Position numbers and translations under genes: made by a program
Shown here: piece by piece, positions 1 to 7,675 of the stretch
How the letters are laid out: each line of letters begins with the position of its first letter
Numbering within the stretch: the first letter of the stretch is position 1
Assembly: GCA_964592155.1 (NCBI GenBank)
Contig: CAZQDA010000067.1
Span: forward strand, 1-16,335
Direction: 5' to 3'
DNA length: 16,335 nt
From: Christensenella sp964592155
GTDB taxonomy: Bacteria; Bacillota; Clostridia; Christensenellales; Christensenellaceae
Notes under the pieces: generated by a model
What the model was told of the DNA's origin: nothing
The model's database searches: none
Seen by the model: only the letters and a program-made list of their open reading frames with translations

Positions 1-227
1 ACGGCGGGGTCACCTTTCCCAATGATAAAAGCGAGCGTCTGCACGAATCATTGGGCTTTCAGCGACTCGGCATCTATCGCAATACAGGCTATAAAAATGG
101 TAAATGGCATGATGTGGCGTGGTTCGAAAAACAGATTGCTCCTTATGACGAAAATCCCGCTCCCATCCTGTCATTAAGCGATATGGACAAGAAAACGCTG
201 GAGGCAATCCTGCAAAAATACGGATGA
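1..227 (+). CDS. GNAT family N-acetyltransferase, phosphinothricin acetyltransferase-like (partial, 3' end)
   Basis: Only the last 74 codons are present; the frame begins at base 3 and ends with TGA at 225-227. The readable protein has the C-terminal half of a GNAT fold: the segment GGVTFPNDKSERLHESLGF is the usual beta-alpha pair in which Asn and the following helix hold acetyl-CoA, and GYKNGKWHDVAWFEKQI is typical of the phosphinothricin/methionine sulfoximine acetyltransferase branch. Such enzymes move an acetyl group from acetyl-CoA to a small amine. About 30 residues follow the fold, ending in a charged helix-like stretch (SDMDKKTLEAILQKYG), which is longer than the usual family tail. 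The acceptor cannot be told from this fragment. Family call is good; the substrate is unknown. Confidence 0.8.
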   Translation, partial: GGVTFPNDKSERLHESLGFQRLGIYRNTGYKNGKWHDVAWFEKQIAPYDENPAPILSLSDMDKKTLEAILQKYG

Positions 228-293
228 TTTTGATCAGTATCGAGTCAGCTAAAACCCTCGCGGGAATTTGCACGGGATTTTAACCTCACCATC

Positions 294-331
294 AAAAAAT
301 CCTCCTTCCAGTATAGGAAAGAGGATTTTTT
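294..331. terminator. Bidirectional intrinsic terminator between the GNAT gene and metY
   Basis: An A-run leads into TCCTC, and GAGGA leads into a T-run, giving a perfect outer stem of about 11 pairs. TTCC/GGAA adds inner pairing around a small loop. Because the A- and T-runs are symmetric, it can stop transcripts from the left (GNAT, stop at 227) and from the right (metY, minus-strand stop at 356-358). Genes converge on it, which fits. Confidence 0.85.
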
Positions 332-355
332 ATGTGCTCTATTTGCTCCTTTGTT

Positions 356-1615
356 TTACAGGCTTGCAAACCCTTTTTTCAAATCATCCAAAATATCTTC
401 CACATGTTCAATGCCCACAGAAAGCCTGATCATTCCCGGCGTAATACCGGCTGCCTTGAGCTGCTCGTCAGAAAGTTGGCGGTGCGTCGCGCTCGCCGGA
501 TGCAGCACGCAGGTTTTCACAGTCGCCACATGCACGACATTGGACGCCATTTCAAGGCTATCCATAAACCTCACGGCAGCATCCCGCCCTGCTTTGAGGG
601 AGAAAGACACCACGCCGCTTGCCTTGCCGGACAAATACTTCTGCCCCAACGCATAGTATCGATCCCCTTTCAGGCCTGCATAATTGACAAACTCCACCTG
701 CGGCTGCGCGCTCAAAAACTCAGCCACTTTCTGCGCATTTTCCGTGTGCCGCTCCATGCGCAGCGCAAGCGTTTCCAGTCCAAGGTTCAACAGGAACGCC
801 GCATGCGCCGTGGGGCTCGCCCCCATATCGCGCATGAGCTGCAGCCGCGCCTTTGCAAGAAACGCCTGCCTGCCGAACGCCTCCGTGTAGATTACGCCGT
901 GATAGCTGTCATCCGGCTGCGTAAAGCCGGGATAATCTTTCCAGTCAAAATTTCCGCTGTCCACGATCACGCCGCCCAGAACCGCCGCGTGTCCGTCCAT
1001 GTATTTGGAGGTGGAATGCGTGACAATATCCGCGCCAAATTCAAACGGACGACACAGGATAGGCGTCGCAAAGGTGTTATCCACAATCAGGGGAACGCCG
1101 TGTTTGTGCGCCAGCTTTGCAAAACGCTCGATGTCAAACACCGCAATCGCCGGATTGGCAATGGTTTCCCCAAACACCACTTTGGTGTTTTCACAAAACG
1201 CCTTTTCAATCTCCCCGTCAGGCGCATTCTGATCCACAAACGTGCACTCGATGCCAAGCTTTTCCAGCGTCACGGCAAACAGGTTGAGCGTCCCGCCGTA
1301 AAGCTCGGATGCGCAAACCATGTGATCTCCCGCCTCCATAATGTTGAGAACGGCCATCATGTTCGCAGCCTGCCCCGAAGCCGTACACATCGCTGCCACG
1401 CCGCCTTCGAGCGCCGCAATCTTTTCTTCCACAAACCCCACTGTCGGATTTGCAAGGCGCGTATAAAAATATCCCTCCGCCTTGAGGTCAAAAAGGTCGC
1501 CAATATGCTCGGTGGAATCATAGTTAAACGTGGTGCTCTGGTAGATGGGCATTGCGTGGGCCTCACCGTTTTTCGGTTTCCAGCCCTCGTGCAAACATTT
1601 CGACTCAATTCTCAT
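356..1615 (-). CDS. metY: O-acetylhomoserine sulfhydrylase / aminocarboxypropyltransferase (MetY)
   Basis: A 419-residue PLP enzyme of the Cys/Met metabolism family. MetY condenses O-acetylhomoserine with sulfide to give homocysteine in the direct sulfhydrylation route to methionine, in the cytosol. Visible landmarks: N-terminal AMPIYQSTTF; Y51-T-R53, which in this fold contacts the PLP phosphate of a neighbouring subunit; GETIANPAI near 149-157; D179 in VDNTFATP facing the pyridine nitrogen; and the Schiff-base lysine K204 in HSTSKYMDGH. Length and the HPASATHR block near the C terminus are normal for MetY rather than the shorter MetB/MetC. The start is the ATG preceded by GGGAGGT. It lies 36 bp behind the SDR gene and probably shares its transcript; no separate promoter or SAM riboswitch is seen. 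Homoserine for this pathway comes from hom at 5605-6879. Confidence 0.95.
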   Translation of the reverse strand: MRIESKCLHEGWKPKNGEAHAMPIYQSTTFNYDSTEHIGDLFDLKAEGYFYTRLANPTVGFVEEKIAALEGGVAAMCTASGQAANMMAVLNIMEAGDHMVCASELYGGTLNLFAVTLEKLGIECTFVDQNAPDGEIEKAFCENTKVVFGETIANPAIAVFDIERFAKLAHKHGVPLIVDNTFATPILCRPFEFGADIVTHSTSKYMDGHAAVLGGVIVDSGNFDWKDYPGFTQPDDSYHGVIYTEAFGRQAFLAKARLQLMRDMGASPTAHAAFLLNLGLETLALRMERHTENAQKVAEFLSAQPQVEFVNYAGLKGDRYYALGQKYLSGKASGVVSFSLKAGRDAAVRFMDSLEMASNVVHVATVKTCVLHPASATHRQLSDEQLKAAGITPGMIRLSVGIEHVEDILDDLKKGFASL

Positions 1616-1651
1616 GGTTTTACCTCCCGTTATTTCTGTCTATTTTCATAT

Positions 1652-2386
1652 TCATATCACAATTCCGCCATTGGGGCTTAACACCTGACCGGTAATAAAC
1701 CGGCTGCGCTCTTCCGCAAAAAAAAGAATTGCCTGCGCCGCGTCGTCCGGACTCCCGATCACGCCCAGAGGCGTCTCTTCCAAAAGCTCTCTGCGCGCCT
1801 CTTCATCCAATCCCGCATTCATATCGGTTTCAATCACGCCCGGCGCCACACAATTCACCTGAATGCCGCTCGGCCCCACTTCCTTTGCGAGCGCCTTGGT
1901 AAAGCCGATCACAGCCGCCTTGGAAGCGGAATAGTGAACCTCGCAGGATGCGCCCGCAATCCCCCAGATGGAGGATACGTTGATGATCTTGCCGCGTTTT
2001 CTGCTGATCATGCCGGGAAGCACAGCCTTTGCGCAATAAAACATCCCTTTGATGTTCACGTCAAACATGCGCTCCCAATCTTCTTCTGTAATATCTGTGA
2101 AAAGCTTTTGCTGGGCGATTCCGGCATTATTCACAAGCGCGTCTATCTTGCCAAACGCTTCCTTGATCTTTAAAAACATCGCGTCTACCTGGGCTTTGTC
2201 CGCCACGTCAGCGCGGAACAATTCAACGCAAGCGTTTTGCGCGCGCAGTTCTTCGCAGAGCGCAATCGCTTCCTTTTCATGGAAACAATAGTTTGCCGCA
2301 ACACACCATCCCGCTTTTGCAAAGGCAATCGCCGCCGCACGTCCGATTCCCCGCGATGCGCCTGTAATCAACACCGTTTTTGCCAT
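1652..2386 (-). CDS. SDR family oxidoreductase, 3-oxoacyl-ACP reductase FabG-like
   Basis: A 244-residue classical short-chain dehydrogenase/reductase. The Rossmann motif TGASRGIG lies at 8-15, NNAG at 87-90, the active-site Asn at N111, Ser at 138-139, and the catalytic pair Y152/K156 in YSASK; PG near 182-183 and the ending ITGQVLSPNGG are typical of FabG-like proteins. Such enzymes reduce a keto group with NAD(P)H; the substrate is not readable here. The frame is open 20 codons further upstream, but the ATG chosen is the one just after GAGGGG (about 5 bases of spacing) and it begins directly with the fold (MAKTVLITG). A TATAAT box lies 26 bases upstream. It is first in a two-gene unit with metY. 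The lack of other fatty-acid synthesis genes nearby makes a housekeeping FabG role unproven. Confidence 0.88.
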   Translation of the reverse strand: MAKTVLITGASRGIGRAAAIAFAKAGWCVAANYCFHEKEAIALCEELRAQNACVELFRADVADKAQVDAMFLKIKEAFGKIDALVNNAGIAQQKLFTDITEEDWERMFDVNIKGMFYCAKAVLPGMISRKRGKIINVSSIWGIAGASCEVHYSASKAAVIGFTKALAKEVGPSGIQVNCVAPGVIETDMNAGLDEEARRELLEETPLGVIGSPDDAAQAILFFAEERSRFITGQVLSPNGGIVI

Positions 2387-2411
2387 AGCCACCCCTCTTC
2401 GATTTCTTTTC

Positions 2412-2435
2412 ATTATACTGTATGATAGCGCAAAA
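2412..2435 (-). promoter_or_regulatory. Promoter of the SDR-metY unit
   Basis: On the minus strand a perfect -10 box TATAAT sits at 2412-2417, 17 bases from a poor -35 match (TTTCTT). It is 25 bases ahead of the SDR start codon and just past the terminator of the DUF2207 gene, so it would restart transcription. Confidence 0.55.
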
Positions 2436-2452
2436 AGAAATAGCACTGCCTC

Positions 2453-2488
2453 AAAAAAACAGCCCGGGCAACTACCGCAGGCTGTTTT
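2453..2488 (-). terminator. Intrinsic terminator after the DUF2207 gene
   Basis: Read on the minus strand, AAACAGCC pairs with GGCTGTTT around a short loop with some further GGTA/TGCC pairing, and a run of seven T follows. It lies 15 bases beyond the stop codon of the DUF2207 gene and closes the long run that begins with panT. Confidence 0.8.
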
Positions 2489-2502
2489 GCTTTGATCGTT
2501 TG

Positions 2503-4410
2503 TTACCAGCTTCCGCCGCCTGCTCCGCCGCCTCCGCCGGAAAATCCACCGCCGCCAAAGCCGCCGCCTCCGCCGATCCCGCCAAAACCACCGCCACCGG
2601 AACTCTTTGGAGTAACCATCGTTTGCTGCGTATAATGCATCGTATTAGAAAGCATGCTTGCAAACCAGATGGTTGTAAACAAAGAGCCGTCATAGCCATA
2701 ATACCAACTTGGCGGCTGCACCGCTATTGCCTCAAACTGTTTGGCCCACTTGTCCGACACGCCCAGCACATATGCGTAAGGCAGAATGCTGTAAAAGTAG
2801 GAGGGATCGTCGCTTACCATCATTTTCAGCTTATCCGCTTCCACCGTCTCAATGAAGTGCTTGAGGCCAAGTATACGCCCCGCCCACTGCGCCCCGCGCT
2901 GTGTGCGGCGACGCATCTGAGTTGCCAGTAGGATCATAACCACCGATGCAGCGGCAGGAATCGCTATCCATGCACCAAATAGCCACACGCTGAGCAAACA
3001 GATCACCACAAGTTCAATTGCGATCAGCAGAATGGAAACAATCAGCGAACCCATCTTAGTAGAAAGCTTTTCAGACTTCCATTTATTCACATTTCCACAC
3101 AGGGAAAATGTAAAAACATATCCAAATCCCCATGCAACCGCACCTATAAATAATGGCAAAAACCATTCATAGGTATCCATATAAGAGCTGAACACAACCG
3201 CCAGTACCATCGGAAAAAACGCAAACGCCCCTGCAAACCGCTGTCTGCTTAACGATTTTTTGGTAAATATGCGATTTTCCTCCACCTCGTATTTATCCTT
3301 GATGCGTTCCTTCACTGCGGATATGGTGCTTGCAAACTCGTACTGCATATCCTTGATGCTGACATTTTCCCTGCCCACAAACATCTTGTCAAACAAAATC
3401 CGCTCATAATCGTTTGCTGTATCCGGCAAATCTTTCAATTTTTTAAACGAAACGTTCTTTTTATCTTCTTGATGGATTTCCAGATTTCCCTGATCCGCCC
3501 AATAAATCAGCAGCGAAACCGCATCCTTGTCCTCCACCATGCCATCAATAATAAATCCCACATCGGCCGGGTTCATGCCCTCCGGTGGCCGGAACTCCAC
3601 TGTCTGCACCTCACCTGGCTTTCTTCCAGACGTTGCATACAGCAAAATCACGATCAACAGCATCGCGACGCCAATCAGAATGCAAGGCAGTATCGCGCTC
3701 TGCGCGGTGCGCGCGCCCACGTAATATCCATTGGGCAGTTCAATGCGGATCGTCACCGCCTCATAAGGCGCAATGGTTTGATTGACCTCGCCTGTAATGG
3801 TGTTCCCATTAACCGTAAACTTAAGCGCATCCTGATTATATCCTGCATTTCCGGCTGCGCCCGTCGTGAAACCAATCTTGGAAGCGTCAAACTCCTTTGG
3901 CATATGAATCTTAAACGACAATTTTTCGATTGGCACAGGCCAGGTCGCGGTCACCAGGCTGTAATAAAATTCATCAAAATCCGCCTGTCGGTCGTCGCCA
4001 ACGTCATAAACATATTCATAGCTGTATGTATGCACCCCAGATACATATTCATCCGGATTGCCCATTTTGATGGTATAAAGCTCACCATTTCGCTCCGTGT
4101 CAAACGGCTGCTCCGCATTCACATTGCTAACGACCACCTGATAAGTATCCGTGTAAATCTTCCCATTCACGCGTCTTTTGTATTCAGGCTTTAATGGAAT
4201 CTCCACCTTAAGGCCGTGTGCCGGTTTGATCCAGTCCACAGTCATAACGTCTTTGATTAAATAACTGTTGTTTTCCTGAACCGTGATCTCACGCTGATAG
4301 TCTTTGATAATATATTCAGCGCCGGGATAATCCGTTTCCGCAGACGCAAGCCCCAAAGACGGCACCAGTAAAACAAACAGCGCTATCAGAATCAATCCAA
4401 ATTTTTTCAT
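2503..4410 (-). CDS. DUF2207 domain-containing membrane protein with Gly-rich tail
   Basis: A 635-residue predicted membrane protein. Residues 1-24 form a signal peptide (MKKFGLILIALFVLLVPSLG, then ASA before the likely cut). About 25-235 is the extracellular beta-rich DUF2207 region, with a helix at 238-259. A cytoplasmic stretch at 262-390 contains the family segment FRPPEGMNPADVGFIIDG. Two hydrophobic pairs follow at about 392-437 and 455-497, then a soluble part with LKHFIETVEADKL, typical of the family. The tail after 603 is almost pure glycine with a few Phe, Ser and Ile, and ends GGGSW. The biochemical role of DUF2207 is not known; it is very often found next to lemA, as here (192 bp downstream of it). 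The start ATG follows AGGAGAG. The Gly-rich end is probably flexible and may bring proteins together, but this is inference. Confidence 0.9.
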   Translation of the reverse strand: MKKFGLILIALFVLLVPSLGLASAETDYPGAEYIIKDYQREITVQENNSYLIKDVMTVDWIKPAHGLKVEIPLKPEYKRRVNGKIYTDTYQVVVSNVNAEQPFDTERNGELYTIKMGNPDEYVSGVHTYSYEYVYDVGDDRQADFDEFYYSLVTATWPVPIEKLSFKIHMPKEFDASKIGFTTGAAGNAGYNQDALKFTVNGNTITGEVNQTIAPYEAVTIRIELPNGYYVGARTAQSAILPCILIGVAMLLIVILLYATSGRKPGEVQTVEFRPPEGMNPADVGFIIDGMVEDKDAVSLLIYWADQGNLEIHQEDKKNVSFKKLKDLPDTANDYERILFDKMFVGRENVSIKDMQYEFASTISAVKERIKDKYEVEENRIFTKKSLSRQRFAGAFAFFPMVLAVVFSSYMDTYEWFLPLFIGAVAWGFGYVFTFSLCGNVNKWKSEKLSTKMGSLIVSILLIAIELVVICLLSVWLFGAWIAIPAAASVVMILLATQMRRRTQRGAQWAGRILGLKHFIETVEADKLKMMVSDDPSYFYSILPYAYVLGVSDKWAKQFEAIAVQPPSWYYGYDGSLFTTIWFASMLSNTMHYTQQTMVTPKSSGGGGFGGIGGGGGFGGGGFSGGGGGAGGGSW

Positions 4411-4540
4411 TCCACTCTCCTGTGTTGGAGCAAGGCAAGCCGTCGCCCCGCTTTTCCTGTGAAACTCACTTCATTCACGCTCACAGAGCCTCCCCTTTTT
4501 CCACATATTCAGCTCTCAAAACAAATTGTGCGCTAATTGA

Positions 4541-4572
4541 AATTTCGCAACCGCAAATGCGGTTGCGAAATT
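4541..4572. repeat. Perfect 32-bp inverted repeat between lemA and the DUF2207 gene
   Basis: Two 15-base arms, AATTTCGCAACCGCA and its exact reverse complement, are separated by two bases. As RNA this would fold into a hairpin of about 14 pairs with a four-base loop. No T-run follows closely on either strand, so it is not a classic terminator. It may protect or trim the mRNA between the two genes, act as a protein site, or lower read-through from lemA into DUF2207. Confidence 0.8.
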
Positions 4573-4602
4573 ATGACAGGGTAAGCCTTATTTTTTTCAG
4601 TA

Positions 4603-5175
4603 CTAGAACTGCACTTTAACGTTCTCGCGTTCCGTGGCATTCTCCACCTCGTACATCGGCTGCTTGGTGAAGTTGAATTTCTTCGCAATGAGCCTCGTGG
4701 GGAAAGTCTCCAGCTTGGTGTTAAACATCCGCACATTTGCGTTATAATATTTACGAGAATTCGCAATATCTGTTTCCACCATATTAAGCTGGTTTTGTAG
4801 ATCGAGAAAATTGGTGTTTGCCTTCAAGTCAGGGTAAGCTTCCGCCACCGCAAACAGACTGCGCAATGTTCCTGTCAGAATGTTTTCGTTTTGCAGCCGT
4901 TCCTCTGTGGTCGTGGAGTTGGCGACGCTTGTGCGCGCCGCAGTGACCTGTTCAAGCGTCCCTTTTTCGTGCTCCGCATATCCCTTCACCGTTTCCACCA
5001 GATTCGGTATCAGGTCAAACCTCTTTTTGAGATAAACGTCTATGGTTGCAAACGCTTCCTCAATACTGTTTTTCATTTTGATAAAGTTATTGTAAGCCGC
5101 AATATACCAAATGACAATAATCACGATAATCGCCGCCACAACGCCAATCAAAATCCAAAGCCATGTAAGATCCAT
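4603..5175 (-). CDS. lemA: LemA family protein
   Basis: A 190-residue LemA protein. One N-terminal membrane helix (about 5-27, LWILIGVVAAIIVIIVIWYIA) is followed by the LemA coiled-coil helical domain: YNNFIKMKNSIEEAFATIDVYLKKR, then FDLIPNLVETVKGYAEHEKGTLEQV, LKANTNFLDLQNQLNMVETDIANSRKYYN and a final NVRMFNTKLETFPTRLIAKKF. This order and length match the family closely. LemA proteins are membrane anchored with most of the chain on one side; their exact job is unsettled. GTG is directly followed by ATG; I chose the ATG because AAGGAGG sits 7 bases from it and only 4 from the GTG. It lies between the cupin gene and the DUF2207 gene, the usual LemA partner. Confidence 0.93.
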   Translation of the reverse strand: MDLTWLWILIGVVAAIIVIIVIWYIAAYNNFIKMKNSIEEAFATIDVYLKKRFDLIPNLVETVKGYAEHEKGTLEQVTAARTSVANSTTTEERLQNENILTGTLRSLFAVAEAYPDLKANTNFLDLQNQLNMVETDIANSRKYYNANVRMFNTKLETFPTRLIAKKFNFTKQPMYEVENATERENVKVQF

Positions 5176-5249
5176 CACAATTCCTCCTTGTGTTTACCGG
5201 AGCACTTCTGTTCCGGAAGAGAGAAAGACAACTCCTGCGTTTTGTGCCA

Positions 5250-5594
5250 TTATCCCTTTACGATCACAGCATAGAACACAAGCTCTTCCCCGCCTGTATT
5301 ATTGAGCCCATGCACTTGGCCGTCATAACACACCGTTACATCTCCCGCCTGCACGCAAACAATCTGCCCATTGTCGTTATATTCCCCGCTGCCTTGCGCA
5401 ATGTAATAAATTTCCGCTTCGCCATTATGGGGATGATCGCCCACCGTTGCGCCGGGCTCCAGCGTCACCGTGGAAAGCATTTTAAGGTTGGGGCACATTG
5501 GCTCGTTTCCCAGCCAGTCATAAATCTGCGCCTTTCCAAGGCCGCTGCCGCCCAGTTTTTCTACAATCCTTGCGTCCTGCTTTTTCACAATCAT
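5250..5594 (-). CDS. Small single-domain cupin protein
   Basis: A 114-residue cupin. Motif 1 is seen as H54-P-H56 with an acidic residue at 59/61 and Gly at 68 (DHPHNGEAEIYYIAQG). Motif 2 ends with H95 in GDVTVCYDGQVHGLNN. These His and Glu side chains normally hold one metal ion. Small stand-alone cupins may be isomerases, dioxygenases, sugar-modifying enzymes or ligand sensors, so no reaction can be assigned. The start ATG is only 10 bases past the hom stop codon, and its AGTGAG ribosome site overlaps the end of hom, so the two are likely translated from one mRNA in a coupled way. This is unusual company for hom, so a link to homoserine or amino-acid metabolism is possible but unproven. Confidence 0.85.
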   Translation of the reverse strand: MIVKKQDARIVEKLGGSGLGKAQIYDWLGNEPMCPNLKMLSTVTLEPGATVGDHPHNGEAEIYYIAQGSGEYNDNGQIVCVQAGDVTVCYDGQVHGLNNTGGEELVFYAVIVKG

Positions 5595-5604
5595 TGCAAT
5601 TTTC

Positions 5605-6879
5605 TCACTTTTCTACCCTGATGCAGCTTGGCACATCCACCACCGCATCAAGCTCTTTGATTTCCTCAATCGCTTTTTGCAAATCCTTTTCGTGCGCCTT
5701 GTGCGTCACCAGAATCAGCGGAGCCGATTGCTGTCCGTCTTTCGCGCTTTTTTGAATCACGCTTTCAATGCTCACGTCATGCTTTCCTAAAATGCCGGCA
5801 ATCTTTGCGAGCACGCCCGGCTTATCCAGCACACTCGTGCGGATAAAGTATTCCGTAATCCAGTTGTTGTTGAACTTTACCTTGTTTGCGTCATACGTGT
5901 TTTCAAATGTCGCATATCTGGGACCGCCCGCCTGCACGGAATAGATCATATCCGACACAAGCGCGCTTGCCGTCGGAAAATCCCCCGCTCCCTTGCCGTA
6001 CCACATCATTTCGCCTACGGCGCTGCCATTGATAAAGATGGCGTTGAACGATCCTTTGATGCTTGCAAGCGCGTGATCTTTGGGAATCATCGTGGGATGC
6101 ACATGCACTTCAATCTCGCCGTTTTCATCCTTTTTGCCGATCGCAAGAAGCTTTACCACATAACCAAGCTCGCGCCCGATTTCAATATCCACCTTTGTAA
6201 TCTTCGTAATTCCCTCGCAGTAAATCTGATCGACAGGCACGCGCGCGTGAAACGCCATCGAAGCCAGAATCGAAAGCTTATAACGCGCGTCATAGCCTTC
6301 CACATCGCTCGTGGGATTGGCCTCCGCATACCCAAGCGCCTGCGCTTCTTTTAAAACATCGTCAAAATCCCTGCCCTCATCGTCCATCTTCGTCAGGATG
6401 TAATTCGTCGTGCCGTTCACAATGCCATATACCTTGTCGATGGTGTTTGCCTGCATAGAGTCATTCAGCGCGCGCAGAATCGGAATGCCGCCGCCCACCG
6501 CCGCTTCAAAATAAAAACCCGCGTTTCCTTTTTTTGCCGCGGCCTCAAGATCCGGCCAGTTTTGGGAGATCATGTCCTTGTTTGCAGACACAACCGTTTT
6601 TCCCGCCTCAAGCGCCCTCGTAATAAACTCCTTGGAAGGCTTAAGCCCTCCCATAACCTCAGCCACAATCGTGATTTCAGGATCGTTTATAATTTCGTCG
6701 ATGTCTTTTGCCTTTTTTGCGTCCGGCACATCCACTGCATAGTTTAAAGCGAGCGTCTTTTTGACCTCCAGATGAATGCCTTCCTTATGCCCGATATTCT
6801 CCTGTTCCTTTTCAATCAGCTGGTAGATGCCGCCGCCGACCGTCCCCATGCCGAGTATCGCTACCTTTACGTCTTTCAT
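5605..6879 (-). CDS. hom: Homoserine dehydrogenase with C-terminal ACT domain
   Basis: A 424-residue homoserine dehydrogenase, which reduces aspartate semialdehyde to homoserine with NAD(P)H, the branch point to threonine and methionine. The nucleotide-binding loop GMGTVGGG lies at 10-17; K101 in SANKD and K201 in YDARYKLSIL are the expected active-site lysines; VNGTTNYI at 154-161 and the block GYAEANPTSDVEGYDA are family signatures. Residues from about 345 on (RTSVLDKPGVLAKIAGIL and following) form an ACT domain, so feedback control by an end product such as threonine is likely from family knowledge. The length is that of Gram-positive monofunctional enzymes; there is no aspartokinase part. 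The start ATG follows AAGGAGAG. It lies 33 bp behind coaX with no clear promoter between them, and the cupin gene follows at once. MetY at 356-1615 belongs to the same methionine route. Confidence 0.96.
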   Translation of the reverse strand: MKDVKVAILGMGTVGGGIYQLIEKEQENIGHKEGIHLEVKKTLALNYAVDVPDAKKAKDIDEIINDPEITIVAEVMGGLKPSKEFITRALEAGKTVVSANKDMISQNWPDLEAAAKKGNAGFYFEAAVGGGIPILRALNDSMQANTIDKVYGIVNGTTNYILTKMDDEGRDFDDVLKEAQALGYAEANPTSDVEGYDARYKLSILASMAFHARVPVDQIYCEGITKITKVDIEIGRELGYVVKLLAIGKKDENGEIEVHVHPTMIPKDHALASIKGSFNAIFINGSAVGEMMWYGKGAGDFPTASALVSDMIYSVQAGGPRYATFENTYDANKVKFNNNWITEYFIRTSVLDKPGVLAKIAGILGKHDVSIESVIQKSAKDGQQSAPLILVTHKAHEKDLQKAIEEIKELDAVVDVPSCIRVEK

Positions 6880-6912
6880 TGTTTTCTCTCCTTATTTAAA
6901 TGCAGGCTGCCC

Positions 6913-7674
6913 CTAGCAGTTTTTCCTGTAAATCCTGTTCAGCCCAATCAGCGTGAGCGTCGGAATGATCTCATCAATACAGTTTGTCTCCTGCGCGATG
7001 AGCTCGGCAAATCCGCCAGTCGCGACCACCTTTGCCTCGCCCATTTCTTCTTTCATCCGTCCGATAATATATTGCACCTGTCCGACATAGCCGTGGATGA
7101 TACCCGACTGCATCGAGGTGACGGTAGTTCGCCCAATCACCTTTTTAGGACGTCTGAGCTCGATGCGCGGAAGATTCGCCGTATTTTTTGTCAGCGCCTC
7201 GGCTGTAATTTTGAGTCCGGGACAAATCGCCCCGCCCAGAAAATCCCCATTTTCAGAGATTGCCCCAAAGCTCGTCGCCGTGCCAAAATCAACCGTAATC
7301 ACAGGCCCGCCGAACAGCTCGTATGCGCCCACAGCCGTCAGAATGCGGTCCGTGCCCAGCTCTTTGGGGTTATCATACTTGATGTTAATGCCTGTTTTGA
7401 TTCCGGGACCCACAAACATGGGTTTTTGCTTAAAATATTCACGCACCATGTGGTCGAGCGTATAGTTGATCGACGGAATCACAGACGAAATAATGAGTCC
7501 TTCAATATCCTCCGGCGTCTGACCCAGATAGTTGAAAAAATCAATCATTTGTATTCCAAACTGATCCGACGTTGCGTCTATATCTGTTGTAATGCGGAAC
7601 GAATGCATAAGCTCGCTGCCTTGAAACATCCCGCATTTGATGTTCGTGTTGCCAACGTCCATTACAAAAATCAT
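6913..7674 (-). CDS. coaX: Type III pantothenate kinase
   Basis: A 253-residue ASKHA-fold kinase that phosphorylates pantothenate, the first step of CoA synthesis, in the cytosol. Motif 1 MDVGNTN (5-11) binds ATP phosphate, GTDR at 107-110 holds the catalytic Asp D109, and DFGTATSFGAI at 129-139 is the third family signature; GGAICPGL and ATGGFAELI complete the pattern. Type III kinases are not blocked by CoA and need a monovalent cation. The open frame extends 12 codons upstream, but the true start is taken as the ATG at 7674-7672, since the fold begins there. This ATG lies one base past the panT stop codon. AAAGGAGAT is 13 bases away, rather far, so restarting of the ribosome after panT probably helps. 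Confidence 0.95.
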   Translation of the reverse strand: MIFVMDVGNTNIKCGMFQGSELMHSFRITTDIDATSDQFGIQMIDFFNYLGQTPEDIEGLIISSVIPSINYTLDHMVREYFKQKPMFVGPGIKTGINIKYDNPKELGTDRILTAVGAYELFGGPVITVDFGTATSFGAISENGDFLGGAICPGLKITAEALTKNTANLPRIELRRPKKVIGRTTVTSMQSGIIHGYVGQVQYIIGRMKEEMGEAKVVATGGFAELIAQETNCIDEIIPTLTLIGLNRIYRKNC

Positions 7675-7675
7675 G

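Noticed and set aside
1616..1651. SAM or other riboswitch in front of metY
   Set aside because: The gap is 36 bases, with only a ribosome binding site.
332..1681. A 449-codon open frame on the plus strand opposite metY
   Set aside because: The minus strand carries a complete MetY with all PLP residues, and the plus frame has an Arg/His-rich, unstructured composition typical of an antisense shadow.
5197..5216. CCGGA/TCCGG hairpin between the cupin gene and lemA
   Set aside because: Only five pairs with a ten-base loop and no T-run; not enough for a terminator or regulatory call.
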